DNA from: Streptomyces paludis | Lineage (GTDB): Bacteria; Actinomycetota; Actinomycetes; Streptomycetales; Streptomycetaceae | Assembly: GCF_003344965.1 (NCBI RefSeq) | Contig: NZ_CP031194.1 | Coordinates: 124,001 to 188,000 of the forward strand | Length of the DNA: 64,000 nucleotides | Direction of reading: 5' to 3' | Shown: positions 16,395 to 24,066 of the stretch, piece by piece | Position numbering within the stretch: position 1 is the stretch's first letter | Layout: each line of letters opens with the position of its first letter | The notes under the pieces: generated by a model | Seen by the model: only the letters and a program-made list of their open reading frames with translations | Databases searched by the model: none | Told to the model about the DNA's origin: nothing | Program-made: the position numbers and the translations under genes

Positions 16395-16592
16395 ATGACC
16401 GCGATGACCCTTGGCACGGAGCGAATGGACAACGCGTTCGACCTCGATGTGCGGGAGGAAACCGGCAGCGCGGCATCGGCCGACCGTCACCTGTCCACAC
16501 ACGCCTCCGCCCGTCACCTCTCCACGCACGCCGCCGCGCGGAACCTCTCCACCCACGCCGCCGCACGGGGTCTGTCGACCCACGCCCGGTAG
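16395..16592 (+). CDS. RiPP precursor peptide, FxLD-type leader with four cysteine-free LSTHA repeats
   Basis: A 65-residue peptide with a strong GGAGGT eight bases before its ATG. Residues 15-20 are FDLDVR, the leader motif of FxLD-family LanB substrates. From residue 32 to the end, a 9-residue unit xLSTHAxAR is repeated four times (starts 32, 41, 50, 59; the last is cut after LSTHAR). Each repeat has adjacent Ser and Thr followed by His. There is no cysteine in the whole peptide, so no lanthionine can form. The LanB gene begins 6 bp downstream. Expected product: a peptide with dehydroalanine/dehydrobutyrine pairs, perhaps crosslinked through His or left linear. The leader/core boundary is probably near residues 25-31. 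Confidence 0.8.
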   Translation: MTAMTLGTERMDNAFDLDVREETGSAASADRHLSTHASARHLSTHAAARNLSTHAAARGLSTHAR

Positions 16593-16598
16593 CGCCGG

Positions 16599-19500
16599 AT
16601 GCCCGAAGCCCCGTTGTTCCGCTGCTCCGGAGCGGGGCTGTTGCGGGCACCCGTTCATCCCGTGACGCGTGCCGATGAGGTGCGCTGGGACGCGGACTCT
16701 CCGGAGGAGGACGAGAGCGGCCGGCTGGCCGAGGCGGTGAGCCGGCTGGCCCGTCCGCGGCCGGTGGCCGAAGCCATCGCCGTGGCATCGCCGTCATTGG
16801 CGCGGACCTTGGCACAGACCTTGGCCCAGACCGCCGGAGACACCGACAAGGAGCCGGCCGCGCTGCGGCGCGCGCTGCGAGCACTGGCCGGCTACCGGCT
16901 GCGGATGGCGTCGCGGGAGACACCGTTCGGGCTGATGTCGGGGGTGGCACCGGTGCGGTTCGGTGACGACGCGCAAGCAGTAGCCGCGCAGGAAGTAGCC
17001 GCGCAAGGTGCGAACGCGCAAGAAGTGAAGGTCCGTTGGGGTGACGCGCACCGGCGTGCGGTACGACCCGACCGCGCGTGGCTGACCGCGCTGGTGACCG
17101 AGTGGGAGCAGCGCCCGGAGGTGCTGCGGTGGCTGCGGGTCGTGGCAAACGGTCTGTGTTTCGTGCGCGACGGGAGAGTCGTGCTTCCCTACCTGCCGCA
17201 CTCCGCTCCGGGCGGATCCGCCGAGGCGCCGGTGCGGGAGGTGAGCGTCCGCCGCACCGACGCGGTCGCGCTGGTCATGGAGCAAGCTGATACGCCGGTG
17301 CTCTGCGGTGAACTGGCCCGGCGGCTGGGCGCCGCCTTCCCCGCGGCACCCCCCGGATCTGCGGAGGGAATGCTGGTTCGGCTTGTGGCCAAGGGGTTTC
17401 TGCTCTCCGAGGCACATCCGCCGCTGGAGGCCGCCGATCCGCTGGACCATCTGCTGAGCGCCCTGGCGGCGGTGCCGCCGGAGGATCTGCCGGAACTGCC
17501 GGAGCTGCGCGCGATCCGGGTCGCGCTGGGTGCGTACGCCGCGCTTCCCCTGGGTGCGGGCCTGACGGCGCTGACGGAGGTCAGCGAGCGGATGCGCGGC
17601 CTGCGCGCCGCGGATCAGCCCGTACACGTGGATCTGGCGCTCGACGCCGAGGCGCGGCTGCCGGGCGCCGTGGCCGAAGAGGCCGCCCGGGCCGCCGGCT
17701 TGCTGTGGCGGCTGTCGCCGCCGGAGCCCGGCCCCGCCCATCTCCGCGAATATCACGCGGAGTTCCTCGAACGGTACGGAGTCGGGCGGCCGGTCCCCGT
17801 GAGGGAACTCCTCGATCCGGACATCGGGCTGGGCGCGCCGGCGGGCTACCGCTGCCCGCCCGGCCCGCGTCCCGAGCCGGCCGAGGACCGCCGGGACACC
17901 GCGCGCGACGAGGTGCTGGCCGCACTGGCCCAGCGGGCGCTGCTCGCCGGGGAACGCGAGATCCTGCTGAGCGACGACCATCCGGCGGTGGCCCGCCTGG
18001 CCCACGACGGGGGAAGGCCGCCCTTGGGGATGGACCTGTGCGCCCACCTGCTGGCCGATACCCCGGAAGCCCTGGCGGAAGGGCGTTTCCGGCTCGTACT
18101 GAGCAGCCACTCCGGCCGGGCCGGGGCGATGCTCGGACGTTTCGCCCACCTGCTCCCGGAGGACATGCGGGCCTCGCTCACCGAACTCGCCCGGGATCCG
18201 GGGCCGTCGGACGCGGACGCGGACGCGGACGCGGACGTGCTCAACGCTCAGGTCAGCTTCCGGACCGGCCGCGCCCGCGCGGCGAACATCGCGCAGGCGC
18301 CGCGGTTGCTGGAGTACCGGCTGCCGGTGGGCACCTTCGCCGACCGGGGCGATCCGGCCGTGCTGGACCTGGCCCGCCTCGCTGTCACCGCCACCGCGGA
18401 GCGGCTGCTGCTGGTCGAGACCCGGACCGGGCGCCGGGTCCGGCCCGCGGTCTTCCACCTGCTCGACCCGGAGTGGGATCTCCCCAACGCGGCACGGCTG
18501 TTGTGCGACCTGACCACCAGCGGCGTACGCGGCTGGCGCGGCTGGAGCTGGGGGGCCGCGGAGGCGCTGCCGTATCTGCCGAGGGTCCGTTACGGGCGTA
18601 CCGTGCTCGCGCCGGCCCGCTGGCGGCCCGACGACACCCTCCGCGATCGGAACACTCCCCGCGACACGTGGACGCGCGCGGTCGCGGCCTGGCGCGACAC
18701 CTGGCACGTGCCCCGGCGCGTCCGCGTGGGCTCGGCCGACCGTCACATCGAACTGGATCTGGACCTCCCCGCGCATCTGGACCTGCTGCGCCACGAACTG
18801 GGCCACGGACCGGGGACCTTCGTACAGGAACTTCCCACCGCCGCCGGATGCGGTGACGGATGGCTGGCCGGACCGGACGGAGTCCACCGCGGCGAGATCG
18901 TCTTCCCGCTCCTGGCCCGGACGGCTGCCACCTCCACCACCGGGCCGCGTGCGGGCGTCTCCACGACCGGGCCACGCGCGCCCGGTCACCCTGTTGTGAC
19001 CGGCCTGCCTGTTGTGACCGGCCGGCCACAACAGATCCGTCAGGGCCGGCGCGAACACCTGCCCGGCGGCGAGTGGCTCCACGCCTCGCTCTACTGCCTC
19101 CCCGCCCGTCAGAACGAGGTACTGACAACGCACCTCCCGGCCCTGCTGGAGACGCTTCCACCGGAGGTCGACCGCTGGTTCTTCGTACGTTACGCGGACA
19201 GCCACGACCACCTCCGGCTGCGCTGGCACGGCCCCGCCCATCTGCTCACCGGCCGGCTCCTGCCCCAGGTGCACGCCTTCGCCACCGCCCTGCGCGACGC
19301 CGGACTGACCCGGCGCCTGGTCCTGGACACCTACGCCCCGGAGATCGAACGCTACGGAGGCCCCCGGGCCATGGCCGCGGCCGAACGGGTCTTCCACACG
19401 GACAGCCTCGCCGTCCTGGAAACACTGCGTCTGGCCCGTACCGGCACACTCACCGTCGACCCGCTGCCGCTCGCGGCGGCCGGCCATATGGCGCTCACCC

Positions 19501-19949
19501 ACGCCTTCTTCACCGGATACGCCCCGCGGACCGCCGAAGACTCCCCCGATCCCCCCGGGCTGCGCTGGCTCCTGGAGACCTTCCCCAAGGACGAAGCCGC
19601 TCACCGCGGCTTCCGGCGTACCCGCCAGGAGGCTCTCGCCACCGTGAATCCCTACACGGCCGGGAGCTTCCCGTCCGGCATCACCGGCTCAACGGCGCTG
19701 CGCCGGGCATGGGCCGCCCGTACCGAGGCAGCCGTCGCCTACGGCAGTGTGCTGCGGGAACTCGGCACCCGTTCGGAGGCGCCGCCCACCGAAGCGCTGG
19801 CATCCCTGCTCCACATGCATCACAACCGCCTCATCGGCGCCAACCCCCTTACGGAGCAAGGCTCCTACGCCGTGGCGCGCGGCGCAGCCCAGGCACACGA
19901 GGACCGCCGGCGCGCCTCCCGGGCAGCGAGCCCCGAAGCCACGGGATGA
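16599..19949 (+). CDS. Full-length LanB-type Ser/Thr dehydratase with SpaB_C elimination domain
   Basis: A 1,116-residue class I lanthipeptide dehydratase. It should glutamylate Ser/Thr of the precursor with Glu-tRNA and then eliminate glutamate. The glutamylation domain (about 10-750) has the motif SRETPFGLMSGV, matching the Arg-x-Thr active-site segment. The elimination domain (about 810-1105) shows WLHASLYC, FFVRYADSHDHLRLRWHG, the ERYGG...DS segment and LLHMHHNRLIGANP, so its usual residues seem present. A six-base microsatellite at 18210-18236 encodes alternating Asp-Ala. The ATG is 6 bp after the precursor stop and has no clear ribosome site, suggesting coupling. No LanC lies nearby. 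Confidence 0.93.
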   Translation: MPEAPLFRCSGAGLLRAPVHPVTRADEVRWDADSPEEDESGRLAEAVSRLARPRPVAEAIAVASPSLARTLAQTLAQTAGDTDKEPAALRRALRALAGYRLRMASRETPFGLMSGVAPVRFGDDAQAVAAQEVAAQGANAQEVKVRWGDAHRRAVRPDRAWLTALVTEWEQRPEVLRWLRVVANGLCFVRDGRVVLPYLPHSAPGGSAEAPVREVSVRRTDAVALVMEQADTPVLCGELARRLGAAFPAAPPGSAEGMLVRLVAKGFLLSEAHPPLEAADPLDHLLSALAAVPPEDLPELPELRAIRVALGAYAALPLGAGLTALTEVSERMRGLRAADQPVHVDLALDAEARLPGAVAEEAARAAGLLWRLSPPEPGPAHLREYHAEFLERYGVGRPVPVRELLDPDIGLGAPAGYRCPPGPRPEPAEDRRDTARDEVLAALAQRALLAGEREILLSDDHPAVARLAHDGGRPPLGMDLCAHLLADTPEALAEGRFRLVLSSHSGRAGAMLGRFAHLLPEDMRASLTELARDPGPSDADADADADVLNAQVSFRTGRARAANIAQAPRLLEYRLPVGTFADRGDPAVLDLARLAVTATAERLLLVETRTGRRVRPAVFHLLDPEWDLPNAARLLCDLTTSGVRGWRGWSWGAAEALPYLPRVRYGRTVLAPARWRPDDTLRDRNTPRDTWTRAVAAWRDTWHVPRRVRVGSADRHIELDLDLPAHLDLLRHELGHGPGTFVQELPTAAGCGDGWLAGPDGVHRGEIVFPLLARTAATSTTGPRAGVSTTGPRAPGHPVVTGLPVVTGRPQQIRQGRREHLPGGEWLHASLYCLPARQNEVLTTHLPALLETLPPEVDRWFFVRYADSHDHLRLRWHGPAHLLTGRLLPQVHAFATALRDAGLTRRLVLDTYAPEIERYGGPRAMAAAERVFHTDSLAVLETLRLARTGTLTVDPLPLAAAGHMALTHAFFTGYAPRTAEDSPDPPGLRWLLETFPKDEAAHRGFRRTRQEALATVNPYTAGSFPSGITGSTALRRAWAARTEAAVAYGSVLRELGTRSEAPPTEALASLLHMHHNRLIGANPLTEQGSYAVARGAAQAHEDRRRASRAASPEATG

Positions 19950-20041
19950 CGAGCCCTCCACCTATCGTTACGGCGGAGGCACTTGGCGACGGAGCCGACC
20001 TGGACGAGCTGCTGGCCGCCCGTCGCCGGCTGCTCGGCTGA
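19946..20041 (+). CDS. Small ORF overlapping the LanB stop (possibly the 5' part of a frameshifted gene)
   Basis: The ATG overlaps the LanB TGA as ATGA, typical of a coupled downstream gene. It encodes 31 residues, MTSPPPIVTAEALGDGADLD then ELLAARRRLLG, and stops at 20041. The acidic/leucine-rich helix looks protein-like. The next reading frame (19983-20270) has another protein-like stretch just after this stop, so the two may be parts of one gene broken by a frameshift or a sequencing error. Function unknown. Confidence 0.4.
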   Translation: MTSPPPIVTAEALGDGADLDELLAARRRLLG

Positions 20042-20270
20042 ACCCCGTTCGGTCGCCGCGGTGCGGGCGGATCCGGCACCGGTCCCGTACGAGGTGCAGT
20101 TCCTGATCGCGGTCACCGCGTACGCGGCCCATGTCGCCCCGCCGCGGCCCGTGTTCCTCTCCAAGCCTCACCGCGTCCCCGCCCGAGCAGCCCCAGCGGC
20201 CCCAGCGTCCCAGGCGGCCCACGTCACCCAGGCCGCCCCCGTCGCTCCAACCGTCCGAGGCCGTCCGTGA
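19983..20270 (+). CDS. Small ORF upstream of the HTTM gene (possibly the 3' part of a frameshifted gene)
   Basis: The frame is open from a TTG at 19983 to a TGA at 20270, which overlaps the GTG start of the HTTM gene as GTGA. The middle (about 20050-20170), VPYEVQFLIAVTAYAAHVAP, looks like a real hydrophobic segment; the Ala/Pro/Thr-rich end does not. No good ribosome site precedes the TTG. It may be the continuation, in another frame, of the ORF at 19946. No family recognised. Confidence 0.35.
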   Translation: MATEPTWTSCWPPVAGCSAEPRSVAAVRADPAPVPYEVQFLIAVTAYAAHVAPPRPVFLSKPHRVPARAAPAAPASQAAHVTQAAPVAPTVRGRP

Positions 20271-21052
20271 CGCTCGCCGCCGGCGAGGCGCTGCGCGCCG
20301 TCGAGGTGCTGGCCGCCACCGGCATGCTGATCACTTCCGCCGAGTTCCTGGGCCGGCCGGCGCTTCTCGGGCGCACCTCGCTGGCCAGCTGGGACATTCT
20401 CCGGCTGCGCCATCGCCGCGGTCCCCGCCGGGACCGTCTGCTGGCCCACCCCGGCATCCTCGCCGTGCTCGCCGGGAGAGCCGCGGCCTCGGCGGCATTG
20501 ATCCCGTGGCCGCTCCCCGCGCCCGCGCACGCCCTCGCGCTGGGCACGGTCGTCCTGACCTCGATCACGCTCCAGTCGCGAGGGCCTTACGGGGGCGAGG
20601 GCTCGGACCAGGTGCTGCTCCTGGTCTTCACCGCGCTCGCGCTGGCCGCGCTGCATCCCCATGCCACCACGATGCGCCTGACCCTGTACTTCCTCGCGCT
20701 CCAGTCCGCCCTGGCGTACTTCACCTCAGGGATCTACAAGGTGGCGTCTCCCCCATGGCGCAGCGGCAGCGCCCTCAGCGGCGTCCTGGGCACCCGATGC
20801 TTCGGAAACCGGCGGCTGGCCGCCCTGGCCACCGCGCACACCGCGGCCACCGCCTGGACCTCCCGGGGTGTCGGCGTCTTCGAGGCCGCCTTCCCCCTCG
20901 TGCTGCTCACCCCGCCGGCGGCACTGCCCTTCTTCCTGGCCTGCGGAGTCCTCTTCCACCTGACCTGCGCCGTGGCGATGGGGCTGAACGTCTTCCTCTG
21001 GGCCTTCACGGCCTCGTACCCGGCTCTCGCCTTCATGGTTCTCTCCCGTTGA
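20267..21052 (+). CDS. HTTM/SdpB-like integral membrane protein
   Basis: A 261-residue protein with about six hydrophobic segments. The signature LQSALAYFTSGIYKVASPPW followed by RSG is typical of HTTM-domain proteins (related to the membrane part of vitamin K-dependent gamma-carboxylase and to SdpB of the sporulation-delaying-protein system). It lacks the soluble carboxylase lumenal domain. The GTG start overlaps the previous small frame as GTGA. Position after precursor and LanB suggests a role in maturation, export or self-protection. SdpB-like proteins are known next to antimicrobial peptide genes; the role here is inference. Confidence 0.75.
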   Translation: MTLAAGEALRAVEVLAATGMLITSAEFLGRPALLGRTSLASWDILRLRHRRGPRRDRLLAHPGILAVLAGRAAASAALIPWPLPAPAHALALGTVVLTSITLQSRGPYGGEGSDQVLLLVFTALALAALHPHATTMRLTLYFLALQSALAYFTSGIYKVASPPWRSGSALSGVLGTRCFGNRRLAALATAHTAATAWTSRGVGVFEAAFPLVLLTPPAALPFFLACGVLFHLTCAVAMGLNVFLWAFTASYPALAFMVLSR

Positions 21053-21156
21053 CGCCTCGCCACGACGGCGTGCCCTGACGGGCGGATCGTCGTTGAGAGG
21101 GCGTACGTCCCCGGCCGTCCGGCGCGGGGCGTGATCGCGGCAGTGAGGAGCGACTG

Positions 21157-21471
21157 GTGAGCGAGTGCGTTCAGGAGCACGAGGACGGAAGCGGCACCCG
21201 GCAGTTGGGCAGGCGCGCCGCCGCTGTGGGGGTGGCGCTGGGGGCTGCCCTGGCGCCGGCCGGAGCGGCGCACGCCAGTGTGATCGGCGTCGGGAACGCG
21301 GTGTTCGGCAATACGTGCGTCACCCAGGGCGGTACGCAGGCGGCGGGCGGCACCGCGGCCGGGAGCGGCGCGGTGAGCGCGAACCTGGCGCAGCTGCCGC
21401 TCTCCCTGCCGCGCAACCACTGCGGCAGCAGCGGCATCGTCTGCACCGCGGTGTTCAGGGCCAGTGTGTAG
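21157..21471 (+). CDS. Small secreted protein resembling a rearranged chaplin
   Basis: A 104-residue protein starting at GTG 21157 with GAGGAG 5-10 bases upstream. A twin-Arg-containing, Ala-rich signal peptide ends near AGAAHA|SV (about residue 41). The mature part has VIGVGNAVFGNTC, like the end of a chaplin domain (VIGLLNPAFGNTC), then a Gly/Ala/Thr linker, then SGAVSANLAQLPLSLPRNHC, like the start of a chaplin domain (SGNVVQVPVHVPVNVC). So the two halves appear in swapped order. There are three mature Cys. It lies between the HTTM and TPR genes of the RiPP-like cluster. Surface assembly or a peptide role are both possible. Confidence 0.65.
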   Translation: MSECVQEHEDGSGTRQLGRRAAAVGVALGAALAPAGAAHASVIGVGNAVFGNTCVTQGGTQAAGGTAAGSGAVSANLAQLPLSLPRNHCGSSGIVCTAVFRASV

Positions 21472-22765
21472 CGCCGAATCGGTGACCGGTATGGCCGGCG
21501 TCTCTCTGGAGGACGCTCCCGTAAGGGAGTTGGCGTCCCTCAGCGGGCACGCCCTGCCGCTCGTACGGCAGTGGGTGGCGCGGCAGCCCCGGCACGGTGT
21601 GGCGCGGGCGCTGCTGGTTCTCGCGACGAGCGACGGGCTGAGCGACACGGAGCTGCGCGAGCAGCTCACGACCGCCCATCGCGACGCGCTGCGGGAGGAC
21701 GGGGGAAGCGCCGGTGAGCGGTCGGTGAGCCTCGTGTACGGCGTCTTCCTCCACACCCACCGCCAGTACCGGCTGACGGCCGAGCATCTCCTCACCCACT
21801 TCGAGCGGTGGCCCGGGGACGAGGTGGCGGGTCTGATGTTCGACGCCTTCCACGCGACCGGCGACCCGGCCCACCGGGCGCGGGGCGATGCCCTGGCCGA
21901 GCGGTTCCAGGCGCTGCGGGGCCGGGACAGCTGGGCCTGGACGAGCCGGCTGGCATGGGTACGGGCGGAGCAGGGCCGCGCGGCCGAGGCGCTGGACCTC
22001 GCCGGGCTGGCCCTGACCGCGCATCCCCGCTCCGGGCTCGCCGCACACGCCCGCGCGCACGCGGACCACGAACGGGGAGCCGGCCCGGCGGCCACCGCGT
22101 TCCTCGACCGGTGGCTGGCCGCCGACCCGGGCGCCGTCCAGTTCAGGCACCTCAACTGGCATGCCGCCCTCCAGTCCCTGGCCTGCGGGGACTTCACGGA
22201 TGCCCGCCGACGCGCCGACGAGGCCCTGGCCCGTGGCGATGTGGGCATGCGCGCGGCGACGAACTGGCGGCTGCTGCTCGCCGGACAGTCCCCGGCCCGC
22301 CGCTCCGACCCGTCCCACGTCAGGGAGTTGCTGGCCGGTCCCGGCGGGATGGCCGAGGTCTTCCACACCTTCAGCCTCGCCCTCGCGCTGGCCGTCGAGG
22401 CCGCCACCGACGAGCTGCACGCCCTGGCCCGCCGGGCGGCCCGGGACGAACGGCCCGACTTCCGGGAGGTGCTGGCCCCGGTCGTCCGGGCGCTGGCCGA
22501 GGTCACCGCGGGCCGCCCCGGGGCGGCGGTGGACCTGCTGACGGGCCTCGGCGAGCGGACGAAGCGGCTTGGCGGAGTCCGGGTGGAGCGCGAGATCGTG
22601 CAGGACACCCTCGCCCGCGCCCTGCTCGGCACGGGAGAACACACCCGCGCGGTCCATCTGCTGCACCACCGCACCTCCACCCGCCGCCACCACACCTACG
22701 AGGACCTTCTCCTCTCCCCCACCGCGCCCGCACCGCCCGCCCCTCCCACCGGAGTTGCCCCATGA
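21464..22765 (+). CDS. Tetratricopeptide-repeat protein (TTC38-like)
   Basis: Up to 433 residues from GTG 21464, which overlaps the previous stop; an ATG at 21491 is an alternative (424 residues). Neither has a strong ribosome site. The body is all-helical with TPR-like repeats, including HLNWHAALQSLACGDFTDAR, which matches the TTC38 pattern (WHxAL...GD...A). No signal peptide. TPR proteins usually act as scaffolds. The stop overlaps the sulfotransferase start as ATGA, so the two are probably made together and may act together on the peptide or another substrate. Confidence 0.7.
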   Translation: MCSAESVTGMAGVSLEDAPVRELASLSGHALPLVRQWVARQPRHGVARALLVLATSDGLSDTELREQLTTAHRDALREDGGSAGERSVSLVYGVFLHTHRQYRLTAEHLLTHFERWPGDEVAGLMFDAFHATGDPAHRARGDALAERFQALRGRDSWAWTSRLAWVRAEQGRAAEALDLAGLALTAHPRSGLAAHARAHADHERGAGPAATAFLDRWLAADPGAVQFRHLNWHAALQSLACGDFTDARRRADEALARGDVGMRAATNWRLLLAGQSPARRSDPSHVRELLAGPGGMAEVFHTFSLALALAVEAATDELHALARRAARDERPDFREVLAPVVRALAEVTAGRPGAAVDLLTGLGERTKRLGGVRVEREIVQDTLARALLGTGEHTRAVHLLHHRTSTRRHHTYEDLLLSPTAPAPPAPPTGVAP

Positions 22766-23751
22766 CCCCGCCGGCGCCCCACGTGATCGTCGTCTCGCCG
22801 CGCGGCAGCGGCACCCCGCTCCTGGCCGACGCCCTGACCCGGCTCGGCCACACCCCGTACGGCACGATGAGCGGCCACGCCCTTGAGGGCGCGGACCAGC
22901 CGGGACCGGGCGAGGTCCACGCGCTCCTGACCGCCGCGTACGGCGAGCAGCGAGCGGCCCGGCTCCTGCACCGTCAGGGACCGGAGTACGCGGAGCTGAC
23001 CGCCGCCTTCCACACGGCGGTGAGCGCCCTGTGGCGGACCTGGTGGACACGCCTCGGGCAGCCGGTCACCGGAGCCTCACCCGTCACCCCCGACGTGGAG
23101 AACCGGCTGACCCGCCTCCCCGACGCCGAACTGCGCCGGCTCCTGCCCGGCCGCGGCTGCTGGTACCTCAACAGCCTCGACCTCCAGCGCGCCGACGCCG
23201 GATTCCTCCGTACCTGGCACACCGAAGCACGGCCCCCGATCGTCTACCACCACCGCGATCTGCGCGACCGCGTGATCAGCCTGGTCCTCCTGCTGTCCGG
23301 TCCCGCGAGCCAGGCCGGCACCCTCCCCGACCAGCTCATCTACCGCGACATCCTCGGCGCGCTGCCCACCGTGGAGGACCGCGTCACCCTCGCCCTGACC
23401 GACCCGGACTTCCCCGGCATGGCCGAAACACGACGCTGCCAATGGCTGCTGCGCCACCCCGCCGTCACCGTAATCACCCACGAAGACCTCGCGGGCCCCG
23501 CCCACGGGGGTACGGCGGAAGCCCGCGAACGCGCCCTGACCCGACTCGCACAGGCCACCGGCCACCCGCCCACCACCGCCACCGAAGCCGCCACCACCGT
23601 CGGAGCCGCTGCCCAAGCCGGCTCCGACGATCTGGCAGTGGGTCTCTGGCACGAGTACTTCACCCCCGCGCACGAACGCCTCCTCAACCAACACCACGGC
23701 GACCTGCCGGCCCCGGGCGCCCGGTCACCTCACCGCGCCGCCGCGACCTGA
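22762..23751 (+). CDS. Sulfotransferase-like protein
   Basis: A 329-residue protein with a sulfotransferase-type fold. The 5'-phosphosulfate loop is IVVSPRGSGTPLLADAL (near residue 10) and the 3'-phosphate segment is VYHHRDLRDRVISLVLLL (near 160-178), with the Arg and Ser in the expected order. The loop reads PRGSGT instead of the commoner PRSGT/S, so PAPS binding should be tested. It starts at an ATG overlapping the TPR stop. Last gene of the RiPP-like run. It could sulfate the product of the cluster or another small molecule, or be a P-loop protein of unknown use. Confidence 0.72.
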   Translation: MTPPAPHVIVVSPRGSGTPLLADALTRLGHTPYGTMSGHALEGADQPGPGEVHALLTAAYGEQRAARLLHRQGPEYAELTAAFHTAVSALWRTWWTRLGQPVTGASPVTPDVENRLTRLPDAELRRLLPGRGCWYLNSLDLQRADAGFLRTWHTEARPPIVYHHRDLRDRVISLVLLLSGPASQAGTLPDQLIYRDILGALPTVEDRVTLALTDPDFPGMAETRRCQWLLRHPAVTVITHEDLAGPAHGGTAEARERALTRLAQATGHPPTTATEAATTVGAAAQAGSDDLAVGLWHEYFTPAHERLLNQHHGDLPAPGARSPHRAAAT

Positions 23752-23912
23752 GCGGACTGAGCCTCCATGTGCCAGGCGTACATCCGGTCTCCGCTGTCGC
23801 AATACGCCTGGGAGGAAGGCCCGTTGACCCACTGCCAGGGGCCGGTGGCGGTGTACTTGTCACTGCTGGGCCTGACACACTCCGCGAACCCCCTGAACCG
23901 GTCCCCGGGACC
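23730..23912 (-). pseudogene. Possible remnant of a secreted protein, C-terminal part only
   Basis: On the minus strand an open stretch of 60 codons ends at a TGA (23732-23730). It reads GFAECVRPSSDKYTATGPW, then QWVNGPSSQAYCDSGDRMYA and WHMEAQSAQVAAAR. The composition (Trp, Tyr, Cys, Asp) is unlike random antisense translation in this genome and looks like the end of a real secreted protein. A TGA directly upstream (23915-23913) and the lack of a start codon suggest a broken gene. It overlaps the end of the sulfotransferase gene by 22 bp, tail to tail. No family recognised. Confidence 0.38.
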
Positions 23913-24066
23913 TCAGCAGGACGTCGTGGGCCGCGCGGTATCGCCCTCGACACCCGCCCGCCGGCGCACCCTGTCTTCCGCCGCCTGCTGATGAGGTGGT
24001 CTCACGTGGCACGTTCCGCGAGCTTCTTGAGCAGCCCGGGCGGTGGCCATGGCAGGCTCATGCCGC
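23752..24066. other. Gap between sulfotransferase and DinB-like genes
   Basis: This 315-bp stretch holds most of the minus-strand remnant described at 23730-23912. I see no clear terminator, tRNA or promoter in the remainder. Confidence 0.5.

Noticed and set aside
16395..16592. Ordinary class I lanthipeptide precursor
   Set aside because: The peptide has no cysteine and the locus no LanC, so thioether rings cannot form.
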